Assembly (NCBI RefSeq): GCF_000376565.1
Contig: NZ_BARG01000088.1
Span: 1 to 64,000, forward strand
DNA from: Streptomyces hokutonensis
GTDB taxonomy: Bacteria; Actinomycetota; Actinomycetes; Streptomycetales; Streptomycetaceae
DNA: 64,000 bases
Reading direction: 5' to 3'
Part shown: positions 11,701 to 18,291 of the stretch, piece by piece
Position numbering within the stretch: position 1 is the stretch's first letter
How the letters are laid out: each line of letters opens with the position of its first letter
Program-made: the position numbers and the translations under genes
Notes under the pieces: generated by a model
What the model was told of the DNA's origin: nothing
The model's input: the letters and a program-made list of their open reading frames with translations, nothing else
The model's database searches: none

Positions 11701-11851
11701 CGGCGCGTGGGACGCCCATCTGCCCGCCACCTATCGCCTGCACCACCTCGACGCCACCCACTACGAACTCGTGGCAGAACCCCACGTACAGGCGATCGCC
11801 GCCGCACTCGCGACAACCGCCGCTCTGCCCCATCCCGCCGGACGATCCTGA
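2759..11851 (+). CDS. Hybrid NRPS-PKS, A-PCP-C-A-PCP-KS-KR-ACP-TE
   Basis: A 3030-residue assembly-line protein. Domain order: A1 (about 25-510), PCP1 (Ser563 in GGDSL), C (about 620-1030, HHVAVDG near 745), A2 (1048-1540), PCP2 (Ser1590), KS (1647-2053; Cys1803 in ACSSSL, His1939 in HGTGT, His1977 in GHL), KR (GGTGGIG near 2453, Tyr2587), ACP (Ser2731) and TE (Ser2864 in GWSFGA, His in THYEL). No acyltransferase is present: linker-like sequence normally found before and after an AT runs straight from KS to KR. Hand-derived pocket codes are D-A-F-L-L-G-V-T-F-K for A1 (near Val/Ile codes) and D-V-Q-V-V-A-H-V-V-K for A2 (near the proline code). The predicted chain is Val/Ile-Pro extended by one reduced acetate unit. 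ATG at 2759 is preferred because GGGAGG precedes it and it overlaps the upstream stop. Residues are as seen; substrates are inferred. Confidence 0.95.
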   Translation: MDLGPAPSAFPEPLEPAPARTASLAETVLAQARRTPTAPAVEDDGQVLDYTELVRAGGLVAARLRAAGVRPGHAVAVHLPRSWQLVCVMLGIRRAGATVVPLDRLSPPDRQRHILDDSGAVAVIHENGTQPPAHLPVLNVDLLLSGDGNGLPAVSAAYPGDTATGFVFYTSGSTGHPKGVEVTDGGVLRLARPGYLDLRPGTRFACLANPAFDALSFEVWVPLLTGGVCVVLDDSQVHSAPGLASALVERRVDTLFITTALFNAVVEQVPDCFATVGQVLVGGEQLNTRIVRRWYETNPEAGAVLHNVYGPTEATTFALCHPVPRDFAGDTIPIGTPLPGTGVLLRTEDGRTAEPGEVAELLLSGPALALGYRNLPDRTAHSFVRLPNEQAGQGRWYRTGDLVRQDTEGRITYVGRSDRQVKVRGFRIEPGEVERQILAQPTVRQAYVCTRRDTEDRNELLAFLVLGDELSYDTYDRHLAATLPSYMRPHHTYLVAELPRNANGKVDREALLRDARTPWRGTSEGDAPPVSAGQRRVLEVAEDILAVNGLRPGDRWAASGGDSLKALRFRFEILERYAVDLPHDLVLRADFAALAVAVDAAETTVGEHPPVRGPAGETTAPATSEQERLWLLHQRAPEDRSYDVPLAFRVRGRVDTAALHRAVRGLVERHVALRTRLVPTPDGLLQQTGDPYDPWQRLEARPGEEWQDTADRFFEHRFDLTEGRMLRAAWVPEADGGLLLLHLHHVAVDGWSLNLLFRDLTDACIADGASHTPLDLAHWQRAWHTSAAYEDRRARLRSHYGRDGEPSPALPVPDAPRARLLRTTLDVVRRSALDRRAAQLGLTRFQLLVSAFAASVYGVTGQGRPLIATPVVNRPRPEFADTVGMFANTVLLDLPMEPRRSLDAQLSEHADIVHAVLRDQEVALADVLADRAFGERTPLFDYLFVLENTDFSALRLDGCEVRPLWPEPLGAKCALTLSVVEHESGFDCLWEYRDDLGAERARGAAQLFRQALDHLTGDTDTTLRQLVADYRRSLPDHGQGPTRTADFATVAEGFARQVARTPHESAVATGEVSLTYAELDAQAAKLATVLGARLPADPAAPAAVALHLRPSAEHIVALLAAARLNLTVVPLDPAYPPPLLRHVLDRADPLCVLVAPEDEDALAAIAPASLPRHVLILADAPTSVPDTPAHQGARPLYTLFTSGSTGEPKGVQVFDRTLCNLLTWQRVDGGLHGPAVTQQFSMLSFDVSFQEIFTTLCSGGLLRLVEPAWRHDVPSLLRELETGGAERIFLPYVALQLLAEHGVRTGQFPSRLREVVTAGEQLVCTDAIRRWFAGLPDARLFNHYGPTETHVVSGLCLDGDPAAWPLRPAIGRPVDNAVLRVVDEGGHPVPPGVTGELLIGGPMAHRCYLGDDTAHHDRFTDDPDLGTFYRTGDLARFDADGLLHYAGRDDSQVKLGGHRLELGQVEAALLQYPGITNAVAAVTDGLLVACLQCRGGDPDPKDLADHLSGLLPSYVRVSRFRRLTELPRTPSGKLDRRAALTVQGRELRPASAMAQAALSPLEARLAALFETVTGRAIGVEQRFFDAGATSLDLMRFQLRCAGEDQLAFGVPELFEHVSLRALARLIEGRASERTDSMTVDAPRPVGEPIAVIGMAVRLPGAPDLAAFWDLVVSGRRGIEHFPTTDGRVGARSQLAGPLAFDPGRFTISPHEARLMDPQQRQLLMNCVEALAHAGIADPAAQRVGLLAACGENTYFQRMLRETEPAQLPDSFRLALHHEKDFLATKAAYHLGLTGPAFTVQSACSSSLVGVHVAAGMLRQGDADVMLVGGVLVDPDLTDGYTYRPQHIFSPDGHCRPFSADAAGTVGGSGTAVVVLKPLAAARRDGDTVYAVVTGSGINNDGSDKLGYSAPALAGQRAAIRTALHRSGRRGTDLGYVEAHGTGTRLGDPVETAALRQAYGLARDARVALSSVKSQIGHLGAAAGVVGLVRAVLAVHHGVIPPTVDFERLNPEIEDGPFRVPVTAEPWPSDTPRVAAVSSFGIGGTNAHLLLEQGELSDPGPVPSEPVPCLVLSGGSASAVRADGRRIADYLRANPDTYPQVLRHLQAGRPALGHRAAAVCPDVASAVAWLDALGEVGEPLAQTDLEAPGRDPQALTEAWTAGHTLVWPEGPAPAPWDFPPPAFDTAEYDFQRAPGTDEPEAGCAPQRLPAGQWLHQPLWTRLRRARTGAHQPRRTAVVVTAPDADGTAWRFLERHYARVVTVRAGQAFARLDEDRYEADPADTEQLALVLAEITRRAGPGVDWLHTLPLTLDGGLDDRALEAARWACLDTVAALARALSRVPDAQRPRAWLLSHGAQPVTGPVRTPEAGLLAAALEVPRQELGVTLRWTDLPGPRSAEWAAQLPDLLLDDTITEPSTGLRDGFWWQRTLQPVHVPESPTTAVRTAVPGTHLVLGGTGGIGTTLAARLLEHPGNRVVLVARGTGTPPALRAHRDRVTLVPADLATDDLDRVVDLLAPHLDGLAGIVHAAGTAAGGLLVRRDPDTGRRATAAKLRGALLVERIIAEYDPDYAAYCSSMAARFGGVGQFDYAAANACLDAYAHHVPSGADDATVRMSIGWDAWREVGMAQHALTADARHQEHLKAALTPEDGAAVFERALHLQLPHLLVNTTPLTEAHHFYEYEHQSEPVVDRRTLATHPTPADPAADLTEILRDLLGVDAVDPEAALYDLGADSLTLLELIDEVKRRFGTDIDLSRLSHRVSLAEILGHLDTGTRHASAAVAVEVWQRGPGPDVLCLVHPVGGDIQAYRPLVAALPAESTVCLIADPKLRDPGLPARSIADRAAHYLEAVRAAFPEPNYRLSLAGWSFGAWTALSMAALAEAEGRPVDAVHLLDPPPPGAGQRLAAYDEQQVDAVFARELSGNGGGPLSESGRTYAERLGHCCRTNLAAMAEHRLPRLHMTPTEVWIAQRPVEEGLLTPDPTPPGAWDAHLPATYRLHHLDATHYELVAEPHVQAIAAALATTAALPHPAGRS

Positions 11852-11861
11852 GGAGGCCACC

Positions 11862-12923
11862 GTGCGGCACCCCTACACCCGCCTGCCCGAGCGGTCCTTC
11901 TGGCGCACCGCGGTCACCGAACCCGACCCGCTCGACATCACCGACCTGTGGACGCCGAAGTTCACCATCGGCCAGGACGACCCCGTCGTCACCGCCGGAT
12001 CCTGCTTCGCCGCCCACATCGGACGGGCCCTCCTGGAGGAGGGCATGCACTGGTACGACGCCGAACCGCCGCCGCCGGGTCTCACCCGCGCGGAGCGGTC
12101 GGCGCGCGGCTACCGGCGCTTCTCCTTCCGCACCGGCAACATCTACACCGCCGCCGCCCTGCGCCAGTGGATCGCCTGGGCGCTCGACGAGGAGAAGCCG
12201 CCCGAGGAGGTCTGGGCGGAGGACGGCGCCTTCCACGACCCGTACCGGCCGAGCGTCGAACCGGACGGCTTCGCCTCGCCCGCCGACCTGTTGCGCTCCC
12301 GCGACATCACCCTCGCGGCCGTCCGTGCCGCCCTCACCAAGGCCGACGTCCTCGTCTTCACCCTCGGCCTCACCGAGGCCTGGCACGACATCCGCACCGG
12401 CACGGTGCTGCCGATGTGCCCCGGAACCGTACGCGGCACCTTCGATCCCGCCCGGCACGTGCTGCGCAACCACACGGTGGCCCAGGTGTACGACGACCTG
12501 ACGGCCCTGCTCGCGCTGGCCCGCACCGTCAACTCCCGGCTGCGCATGGTCCTCACCGTCTCCCCGGTCCCCCTGACGGCCACCGCCACCGGCCGTCACG
12601 CCCTCGTCGCCACCACCCACTCCAAGTCCGTCCTGCGCGCGGCGGCCGGCCAACTCGCCGACGAGAACGCCGACGTCGACTACTTCCCGTCGTACGAGAT
12701 CGTCACCGGCTACCCCTACCGGGCGGCCTTCTACGAACCCAACCTCCGCACGGTCAGCCCCGACGGGGTGGCCTTCGTGATGCGGCACTTCTTCGAGGCC
12801 GTCCAGGGCCGGACCACCACCACGCCCATCACCCCCACCCTCGTCGACGGCGGAGAGGACAACCGGTGTGACGACGCAGTGCTCGACTACTACAACCCCC
12901 GCCCGCTTCCTGCTGCTCGGTGA
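11862..12923 (+). CDS. GSCFA family protein
   Basis: A 353-residue protein carrying the defining GSCFA motif (residues 46-50, GSCFAAHIGR) of PF08885, a family of mostly unknown function related to SGNH-type hydrolases. The GTG start follows the NRPS-PKS stop by 10 bases and has AGGAGG at 11851-11856. It shares 56 bases with the next gene, an SGNH-like esterase, so the two are almost certainly co-expressed. No signal peptide or membrane segment is seen, placing it in the cytoplasm. Its position inside the biosynthetic operon suggests a tailoring role such as acyl transfer or ester hydrolysis, but that is inference. The family assignment is firm; the function is unknown. Confidence 0.85.
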   Translation: MRHPYTRLPERSFWRTAVTEPDPLDITDLWTPKFTIGQDDPVVTAGSCFAAHIGRALLEEGMHWYDAEPPPPGLTRAERSARGYRRFSFRTGNIYTAAALRQWIAWALDEEKPPEEVWAEDGAFHDPYRPSVEPDGFASPADLLRSRDITLAAVRAALTKADVLVFTLGLTEAWHDIRTGTVLPMCPGTVRGTFDPARHVLRNHTVAQVYDDLTALLALARTVNSRLRMVLTVSPVPLTATATGRHALVATTHSKSVLRAAAGQLADENADVDYFPSYEIVTGYPYRAAFYEPNLRTVSPDGVAFVMRHFFEAVQGRTTTTPITPTLVDGGEDNRCDDAVLDYYNPRPLPAAR

Positions 12924-13563
12924 CTCCCACGCCGGTTGCATCGGCCGCGCCGCTCAGGCGGCCGACCTGCCCTTCACCGGCGGCCCGGTCGGCTCCGGGC
13001 GGGACTTCCTGGGCCCCTTCTTCGACACCGACACCACCGACCTCACCTTCCGGCAGGCCGAGACACAGCGGCTGTACCGCGAGTTCCTCGACACCCTCGA
13101 CGTGCCCGCGCTCGCCGAACTCCGGGTCCCGCTGGTGTGCACCTTCGGCCTGAGCGCCCACACCGTCGCCACCCGGCAGAACTGGGACCTCTACCGCGAC
13201 CGGCACGGCACCGTCCCGGCGACCTTCCTGCGCAGCGGTCTCTTCGCCGACCTGATCCGCGCGACCGCCCGGGGCGCGCTCGCCTTCTACGACCACGCCG
13301 CCGCCCTGGGACTGCGCGTCCTGGTGCCCCTGCCGCCGCAGCGAGTCCCCGGCATGTCCGACCCGGACGTCTTCTTCGCCGCGCAGGACATCCTCGTAGG
13401 CGAACTCATCGCGAGAGGCGCCGAGTTGGTGGATCTGCGGACCCGCGTCACCGACGGGACCGGCCTGCAGCGCCCCGCGTTCTGCCAGCCGGACGACACC
13501 ATCCACGGCAATCTCGCCTTCGGCCGCCTCGTCGTGTCCGAACTCCTCGACCGAGGCCTGTGA
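12868..13563 (+). CDS. SGNH/GDSL-like hydrolase
   Basis: A 231-residue protein with an N-terminal GDSHAG block (Ser20) and a C-terminal D-x-x-H block (Asp210, His213). These match the nucleophile and Asp-His pair of SGNH hydrolases, which are esterases or acyltransferases. The block-II glycine and block-III asparagine are not obvious. The GTG start at 12868 is chosen because GGAGAGG (12852-12858) sits at the right distance; it overlaps the GSCFA gene by 56 bases in another frame. It lies between the NRPS-PKS and the dioxygenase gene, so an O-acylation or deacylation step on the peptide-polyketide product is plausible. Cytoplasmic, no signal peptide. Fold likely; reaction inferred. Confidence 0.75.
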   Translation: MTTQCSTTTTPARFLLLGDSHAGCIGRAAQAADLPFTGGPVGSGRDFLGPFFDTDTTDLTFRQAETQRLYREFLDTLDVPALAELRVPLVCTFGLSAHTVATRQNWDLYRDRHGTVPATFLRSGLFADLIRATARGALAFYDHAAALGLRVLVPLPPQRVPGMSDPDVFFAAQDILVGELIARGAELVDLRTRVTDGTGLQRPAFCQPDDTIHGNLAFGRLVVSELLDRGL

Positions 13564-13601
13564 GCCTCCCCCTTCGCCCACCCACACCAAGGAGGTCCCT
13601 C

Positions 13602-14480
13602 ATGGACGACTACGCGCTCAAGGCCGTCGAACGGCTCACCACCCGGCCCGCCGAGCCCTACGACACCCTGTCCGTCGAGCCGATCACCCCGCTGCTGGGC
13701 GCCGAGGTCACCGGCCTCGACCTGTCCCAGGAGCTGACACCCCAGCAGGAGAAGGAACTCAAGCACGCGTTCCAGACCCACCACGTCCTGGTCTTCCGCG
13801 ACCAGGACATCACCCCCGAGGAACACAAGCGGTTCGCGGGCGTCTTCGGCGAACTGCACCCCGTCGCCCTCGCGCCCGAGGGATCCGACCCGTACATCCT
13901 GGACATCAAGGCGAACAAGGAGTCCCGGGCCGTGGCCGGCAACGGCTGGCACGCCGACGGCACCGCCGACCCCGAACCCTCCCTCGGCTCACTGCTCTAC
14001 ATCACCACCATCCCCGAGGGCGGCAGCGGCGGCGACACCGTCTTCGCCAACATGCACCTCGCCCACGACCTGCTCTCACCCACGATGCGCGGCTTCCTCG
14101 AGGGCCTCACCGCCCTCCACGACGGAGCGCTCCCCTGGACCGCCGCCGGACAGACCCCGCCGCCCGAGTACGACGTACCGCGCACCGAACAGCCCGTCGT
14201 CGTCCGCCATCCGGAGACCGGCCGCAAGCTGCTCTTCGTCAACGCCCCCTACACCTCCCACATCACCCAGCTGTCTCGCGCCGAGAGCGACGCCCTGCTC
14301 GACCTGCTGTACGCGCACATAGCCCGCACCCCGCTGCTGCACTGCCGGGTCCGCTGGCAGGAGCGCACCCTCGTCCTCTGGGACAACCGCAGCGTCCAGC
14401 ACCACGCCGTCTGGGACTACTTCCCGCACACCCGTGAGGGCCGCCGCGTGGCAGTCAACGGCAGTTCCCTGCAGGCCTGA
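13602..14480 (+). CDS. TauD/TfdA-type Fe(II)/2-oxoglutarate dioxygenase
   Basis: A 292-residue non-haem iron oxygenase. The facial triad is visible as H117-A-D119 (GWHADGT) and a distal histidine in WDNRSVQHHA (H267 probable). R278 in HTREGRR is the expected 2-oxoglutarate-binding arginine. Length and motif spacing match the taurine dioxygenase family. The start ATG has a strong AAGGAGGT at 13589-13596, 38 bases after the SGNH gene. As the last clear gene of the biosynthetic operon it most likely hydroxylates an amino-acid unit. In detoxin/rimosamide clusters a TauD enzyme acts on the proline-derived part, which fits the proline-type A2 domain here. The oxygenase call is firm; the substrate is inferred. 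Confidence 0.92.
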   Translation: MDDYALKAVERLTTRPAEPYDTLSVEPITPLLGAEVTGLDLSQELTPQQEKELKHAFQTHHVLVFRDQDITPEEHKRFAGVFGELHPVALAPEGSDPYILDIKANKESRAVAGNGWHADGTADPEPSLGSLLYITTIPEGGSGGDTVFANMHLAHDLLSPTMRGFLEGLTALHDGALPWTAAGQTPPPEYDVPRTEQPVVVRHPETGRKLLFVNAPYTSHITQLSRAESDALLDLLYAHIARTPLLHCRVRWQERTLVLWDNRSVQHHAVWDYFPHTREGRRVAVNGSSLQA

Positions 14481-14483
14481 ACG

Positions 14484-15152
14484 ATGCCCACGACCGACAT
14501 CGCTCCGGCTTGGCTGCGGCACGTCGCCACGGAACTCCCCTTGCAGCTGCCGACGGACGTCCGGGACGACTGGACGGCCCGTCTGCACGACCTTCTCGAC
14601 GAAGTCCCGTACACGGCAGGCCTGTTCGCCGTCCATGTCTGGCAGGCCGAGACGGTCCTGCCGCTCCTCGCTGAGGCGGCGCAGGAGGGGCAGGCCGCCG
14701 TGTTCGCGGCTCCGGGAGACCTGCACCGTGCGGCGGCGCGCGGCAGGACGCCGGACCAGGCCACCTGGAGAACGGCGCTCACCCCGATGCTCCTGCATCT
14801 CTACGATGCGGCCTACGACCGGGCCGGCGCGTACACCGAGGCCCACACGGGCGCCCGCGACTACGCGCTGGCCAACGGCTTCTCCGCGACCGAGGCGGAC
14901 GGATACGGCCACGAGTACGCGCAGTTGAGCAGCGACGCGAACGCGCGGGCCTGTGCCGAGGCCCACGCGCTGGCACTCGGTCCCGCACTGGCACGGGCGT
15001 ACGCGACCGATGAGTGCGAGGCGTACGCCGGGACATTTCCCGCCGCCCAACTCCGGGCCGTCGTAAGGGCCTTGACGGAACACGGGGACCCGGCCCCGGC
15101 CACGCGCCTGGCCGAGGGGCTCATCTCGGCGCTGGCGACATCGCGGCCGTAG
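14484..15152 (+). CDS. Protein of unknown function, possibly cluster-linked
   Basis: A 222-residue, alanine-rich and mostly helical-looking protein that I do not recognise. It starts 4 bases after the dioxygenase stop, so it is probably translated with the biosynthetic operon, although only a weak ribosome site is visible. Features seen: a central region with regularly spaced Tyr/Ala/Glu residues (AYTEAHTGARDYA, GYGHEYAQL), two cysteines (in ARACAE and DECEAY), no signal peptide, no membrane span and no catalytic motif. The close spacing suggests a role with the oxygenase or in self-protection, but there is no sequence evidence for either. Confidence 0.75.
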   Translation: MPTTDIAPAWLRHVATELPLQLPTDVRDDWTARLHDLLDEVPYTAGLFAVHVWQAETVLPLLAEAAQEGQAAVFAAPGDLHRAAARGRTPDQATWRTALTPMLLHLYDAAYDRAGAYTEAHTGARDYALANGFSATEADGYGHEYAQLSSDANARACAEAHALALGPALARAYATDECEAYAGTFPAAQLRAVVRALTEHGDPAPATRLAEGLISALATSRP

Positions 15153-15233
15153 ACACCCGGGCCGATGATCGCGGAGAGTGTTGAGTCGCATGCAAGATCG
15201 GCGGCGCGCCACGACGGGAAGAGGCCCCACCTC

Positions 15234-16106
15234 ATGACACAGCTTCGGATCGGTGTGATGTACAACCGCGACTGGGCCCCGGAGGAGTTGCCCGGATTCG
15301 CCCGGCAGGTCGAGGCCCTCGGCGTGGACGATCTCTGGGTGGTCGAGGATCTGGGATGGAACGGAGGGATATCGGCCGCCTCCATCGCGCTGGGAGCGAC
15401 ACAACGCCTGCGGGTGGGCATCGGGATCATGCCGGCCCCGTTGCGCAGTCCGGCACTGCTGGCGATGGAGGTGGCCACGGTGGCGCGGGTGTTCCCCGGC
15501 CGGCTTGTCGCCGGGACAGGGCACGGGGTGACCGAGTGGATGGCCGACGTCGACGCGGTCGCGCGGTCACCGCTCGCTCTGCTGGAGGAGACGATCCGCT
15601 CCGTGCGCGCCCTGCTCCGCGGGGAGCGCGTCGTCATGGAAGGGCGGGAAGTGCGGCTGACCGGCGTCCAGTTGGTCCATCCGCCGACGGAGCCACCGCC
15701 AGTGGTCGCGGGTGTGGTGCGGCCCCGCTCGCTGGAGCTGTCCGGGCGGGTCGCGGACGGGACGGTCATCGCCGAGGGGCACGGGCCGTCCGATGTCAGG
15801 AGCGCTCGGGCGTCTGTCGAAAAGGGCGGTGCCTCCGCGGACCACACCATGACGGTGTTCGCCTTCTGTTGCGTGGGCGACAACGCCGATCAGGTGAGGC
15901 ATGAGCTGCAGCCGCATGTCGACGGGCACGGCGCCTGGCTCGGCCGCCCGGCGGAGCAGGTGTACACCGTCTCCGGCACGGCGGAACAGGCCGCCGAACG
16001 GGTCCGCGAACTGGAAGCGGCCGGCGCGGACACGGTGGTGCTGCGCATGATCGGCCCTGAGCCGGCGGAACGACTGGGGGACCTGCTGAAGGCCCTTGGC
16101 CGCTGA
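15234..16106 (+). CDS. LLM-class flavin-dependent oxidoreductase
   Basis: A 290-residue luciferase-like (LLM) protein, an F420- or FMN-dependent oxidoreductase with a TIM-barrel fold. Typical segments are seen: the start LRIGVMYNRDWAPEEL, VEALGVDDLWVVED, ATQRLRVGIGIMPAPLRSP, GRLVAGTGHGV, and a late AADTVVL-like strand (AGADTVVLRMIG). The ATG at 15234 is preferred over the in-frame ATG at 15165 because GGGAAGAGG stands 9 bases upstream and the protein then begins at the first barrel strand. It lies 81 bases after the unknown gene, with no evident terminator between. Many F420 enzymes of this family sit in biosynthetic clusters, but nothing here ties it to one substrate. Confidence 0.88.
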   Translation: MTQLRIGVMYNRDWAPEELPGFARQVEALGVDDLWVVEDLGWNGGISAASIALGATQRLRVGIGIMPAPLRSPALLAMEVATVARVFPGRLVAGTGHGVTEWMADVDAVARSPLALLEETIRSVRALLRGERVVMEGREVRLTGVQLVHPPTEPPPVVAGVVRPRSLELSGRVADGTVIAEGHGPSDVRSARASVEKGGASADHTMTVFAFCCVGDNADQVRHELQPHVDGHGAWLGRPAEQVYTVSGTAEQAAERVRELEAAGADTVVLRMIGPEPAERLGDLLKALGR

Positions 16107-16179
16107 CGCAGGTGGCAGCGAGTCGGCCATCCTGGTCCGGCACTGGACACATCGGCCCGCTCCGTACACGATCCCGTGC

Positions 16180-16953
16180 ATGACAGTCGAGGACGCCATC
16201 ACCGCCACCGCCGACCGGATCGCCGCGCTGCTCCCGGCGGAGACCGACCCGCGGACACCGCTGCCCGGTGCCGAGTGGACGGTGGGGGAGGCGGCGGCGC
16301 ACCTCGCGCTGGCGGGGAAGCTGATGCGGGACATCGGGGCGGGCAAGATCCGGCCGTACGGCGACGGGACGCCCGGTGGGCTCGCGGCGGCCAACAGCGC
16401 GTCCCTGGCCGCCTTTCCGGAGCGGGATCCGGCGGTCCTCGGCACGATGATCGCGGACCAGGCCAGGGCCTTCGTCACGGACAGCGCCGGCCGCTCTCCG
16501 CAGGAGCAGGTGCTCACACCCATGGGACCGATGGATCTGGACACCCTTGGCTCGTACCTGCTCACGCATCTGCTGGGGCACGGCTACGACATCGCGGTCG
16601 CGCTGGGTCGGCCGCACATGGTGAGCCGGGACGTCGTCCCGTTCACGCTGCCCTTCATGCGGCTCGCCATGCCGCGCGTGGTGGGTGCCGCCGCGGCCGG
16701 TCACCACGCGTGTTACGTGGTACGGACCGGCCGCGACCGCTTCGCCGTCACCTTCGCCGACGGCATCCCCACGGTCAGCGACGAGCCGCCCCGGCGCCCC
16801 GACTGCACGATCGCCATCGACCCCGTCGCCTTCCTCCTCCTCGCCCTCGGCCGCTGGAGCGCCCCCGCCACGATGGCCCGCGCCAAGGTGATCGTCTGGG
16901 GCCGCAGACCGTGGCTCGGTCCGCGCTTCCCGGGGCTCTTCACGGCGCCGTAG
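16180..16953 (+). CDS. Maleylpyruvate isomerase-like (MDMPI_N/SCP2) protein
   Basis: A 257-residue protein. The N-terminal helical part (about 1-150; EWTVGEAAAHLALAGKL, YLLTHLLGHGYDIAVAL) fits the DinB-like MDMPI metal-binding domain with its spaced histidines. The C-terminal part (about 170-250; DRFAVTFADGIPTV, DCTIAIDPVAFLLLALGR) fits an SCP2-like domain. Actinobacterial proteins of this type are often mycothiol-dependent enzymes of unknown substrate. ATG 16180 is chosen as the start of the conserved region. No Shine-Dalgarno is visible, and a weak TGGACA-17-CACGAT ends 7 bases before it, so the transcript might be leaderless. It converges on the carboxypeptidase gene with an 18-base gap. 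Confidence 0.8.
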   Translation: MTVEDAITATADRIAALLPAETDPRTPLPGAEWTVGEAAAHLALAGKLMRDIGAGKIRPYGDGTPGGLAAANSASLAAFPERDPAVLGTMIADQARAFVTDSAGRSPQEQVLTPMGPMDLDTLGSYLLTHLLGHGYDIAVALGRPHMVSRDVVPFTLPFMRLAMPRVVGAAAAGHHACYVVRTGRDRFAVTFADGIPTVSDEPPRRPDCTIAIDPVAFLLLALGRWSAPATMARAKVIVWGRRPWLGPRFPGLFTAP

Positions 16954-16971
16954 CCGACTGCCTGAACGCCC

Positions 16972-18291
16972 TTACGTCCAGCAGCCGTTGACGGTGGCGG
17001 CGAGGCCGTCGAGGGCGTCCTTGGTGTCGGCGGGGGCAGCGGTGGAGTTGTTCTCGACGAAGGAGAAGATCTTCCAGTTCCCGTCCGCCGCCTTGGTCAG
17101 TCCGCTCAGCGCGATCGCGCCGGTGAGCGTGCCCGTCTTGGCCAGCACCTTGCCGACGGCGCACTGCGAGTCGGCGGTGTCGAACCGGCCCCACTCGGGT
17201 CCCAGCGTCGAACCCGCCTCGCCCGCGACGGGCAGTCCGTCGATGATGTACTTCAGCGTCGGGGCGTTGGCCGGGTCGTCGGCCAGGTCGAGGATGTCGG
17301 CGATGGTCTGGGCCGGGATGCGGTTGGAGCGGGACAGCCCGCTGCCGTCGTGGATCTCGAAGTTGGTCAGCGAGATGCCGTACTGCGTGAGGATCTGGCG
17401 GACGACCGCCGTGCCGTCCTCGAATGTGGCCGGGCGGCCGGAGGCGAGCGCGGTCATCCGGAGCAGGGTCTCGGCGATATCGTTGTCACTCACCTTGAGC
17501 ATGTGCTCCACGATGGTGGACAGCGCCGCGGACTGGTGCTCCGCCACGGGGACGGCTCCGGTGCCGGCGACGCCGTGCGTGACACTGCCGGTGACCGTGA
17601 CACCCTGCGCGGCGAGGAGCTTCGCGAAGGTCTGTCCGGCGTCCAGGGACGTGTCCGTGACGTGGTGGCCGTCGACGACCAACGCCCTTACGGGAGCGAT
17701 GGAGTCGGGGTAGTAGCCGTCGTTCCAGCCGACGGCCAGGGAGGGCTCGGGGAAGAGGCTGTCGTCGACCTGGACCTTCACCGAGGTCAGGCCCGCGCTC
17801 TTCAGGCCCGCGACGACGGTCGTGACCATCGCGCTGAGGTCGGCGGAGGTCAGGGTGCGGTCCCCGCCGCCGACCAGGGTGACCGTGCCGGCGTCGTAGA
17901 CGACCTTCGTGGTGAAGCGGTGATCCGGGCCGAGGACCGTGAGCGCGGCCGTCGACGTGCCGAGCTTGGTGTTGGACGCCGGCATCAGCGCGGTCGTCGC
18001 GTCATGGCCCCACACGACGTTGTTGGACTGCGCGTCGATGACCACACCGCTGAGCGTGGTGCCCAGGCGGGTGTCCTGGATGCGCGTGTCGAGGTTGGTC
18101 GCGATCTGCTGCTCGGCGGGGTCCAGCGTGGCGGCGGTCTGCCCGGCGGCGAACGCGGACGTGCCGAACAGGATCGTCCCGGCGACGGGGGCGGTCACCG
18201 CGACGACGGCGACCCGGCGGAACATCGGACCGACCGTTCTGCTCCTGCGGTGGCGTCCGCTGGCGTGGTCGGTCGTGGGGGAGTTGGGCAT
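16972..18291 (-). CDS. dacB: D-alanyl-D-alanine carboxypeptidase/endopeptidase (PBP4, S13)
   Basis: A 439-residue exported penicillin-binding protein of peptidase family S13, which trims peptidoglycan stem peptides outside the membrane. An N-terminal basic stretch and hydrophobic segment (RRVAVVAVTAPVAG..., cleavage near SAFA-A) form a signal peptide. The three active-site motifs are present: S-x-x-K in PASNTKLGT, S-x-N in VSDNDIAE, and KTG in LAKTGTL. The length is typical for a single-copy actinobacterial DacB. ATG at 18291 has an acceptable upstream GAGG. The 141 bases to the phosphatase gene contain its promoter region, but I see no convincing hexamers there. Confidence 0.93.
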   Translation of the reverse strand: MPNSPTTDHASGRHRRSRTVGPMFRRVAVVAVTAPVAGTILFGTSAFAAGQTAATLDPAEQQIATNLDTRIQDTRLGTTLSGVVIDAQSNNVVWGHDATTALMPASNTKLGTSTAALTVLGPDHRFTTKVVYDAGTVTLVGGGDRTLTSADLSAMVTTVVAGLKSAGLTSVKVQVDDSLFPEPSLAVGWNDGYYPDSIAPVRALVVDGHHVTDTSLDAGQTFAKLLAAQGVTVTGSVTHGVAGTGAVPVAEHQSAALSTIVEHMLKVSDNDIAETLLRMTALASGRPATFEDGTAVVRQILTQYGISLTNFEIHDGSGLSRSNRIPAQTIADILDLADDPANAPTLKYIIDGLPVAGEAGSTLGPEWGRFDTADSQCAVGKVLAKTGTLTGAIALSGLTKAADGNWKIFSFVENNSTAAPADTKDALDGLAATVNGCWT

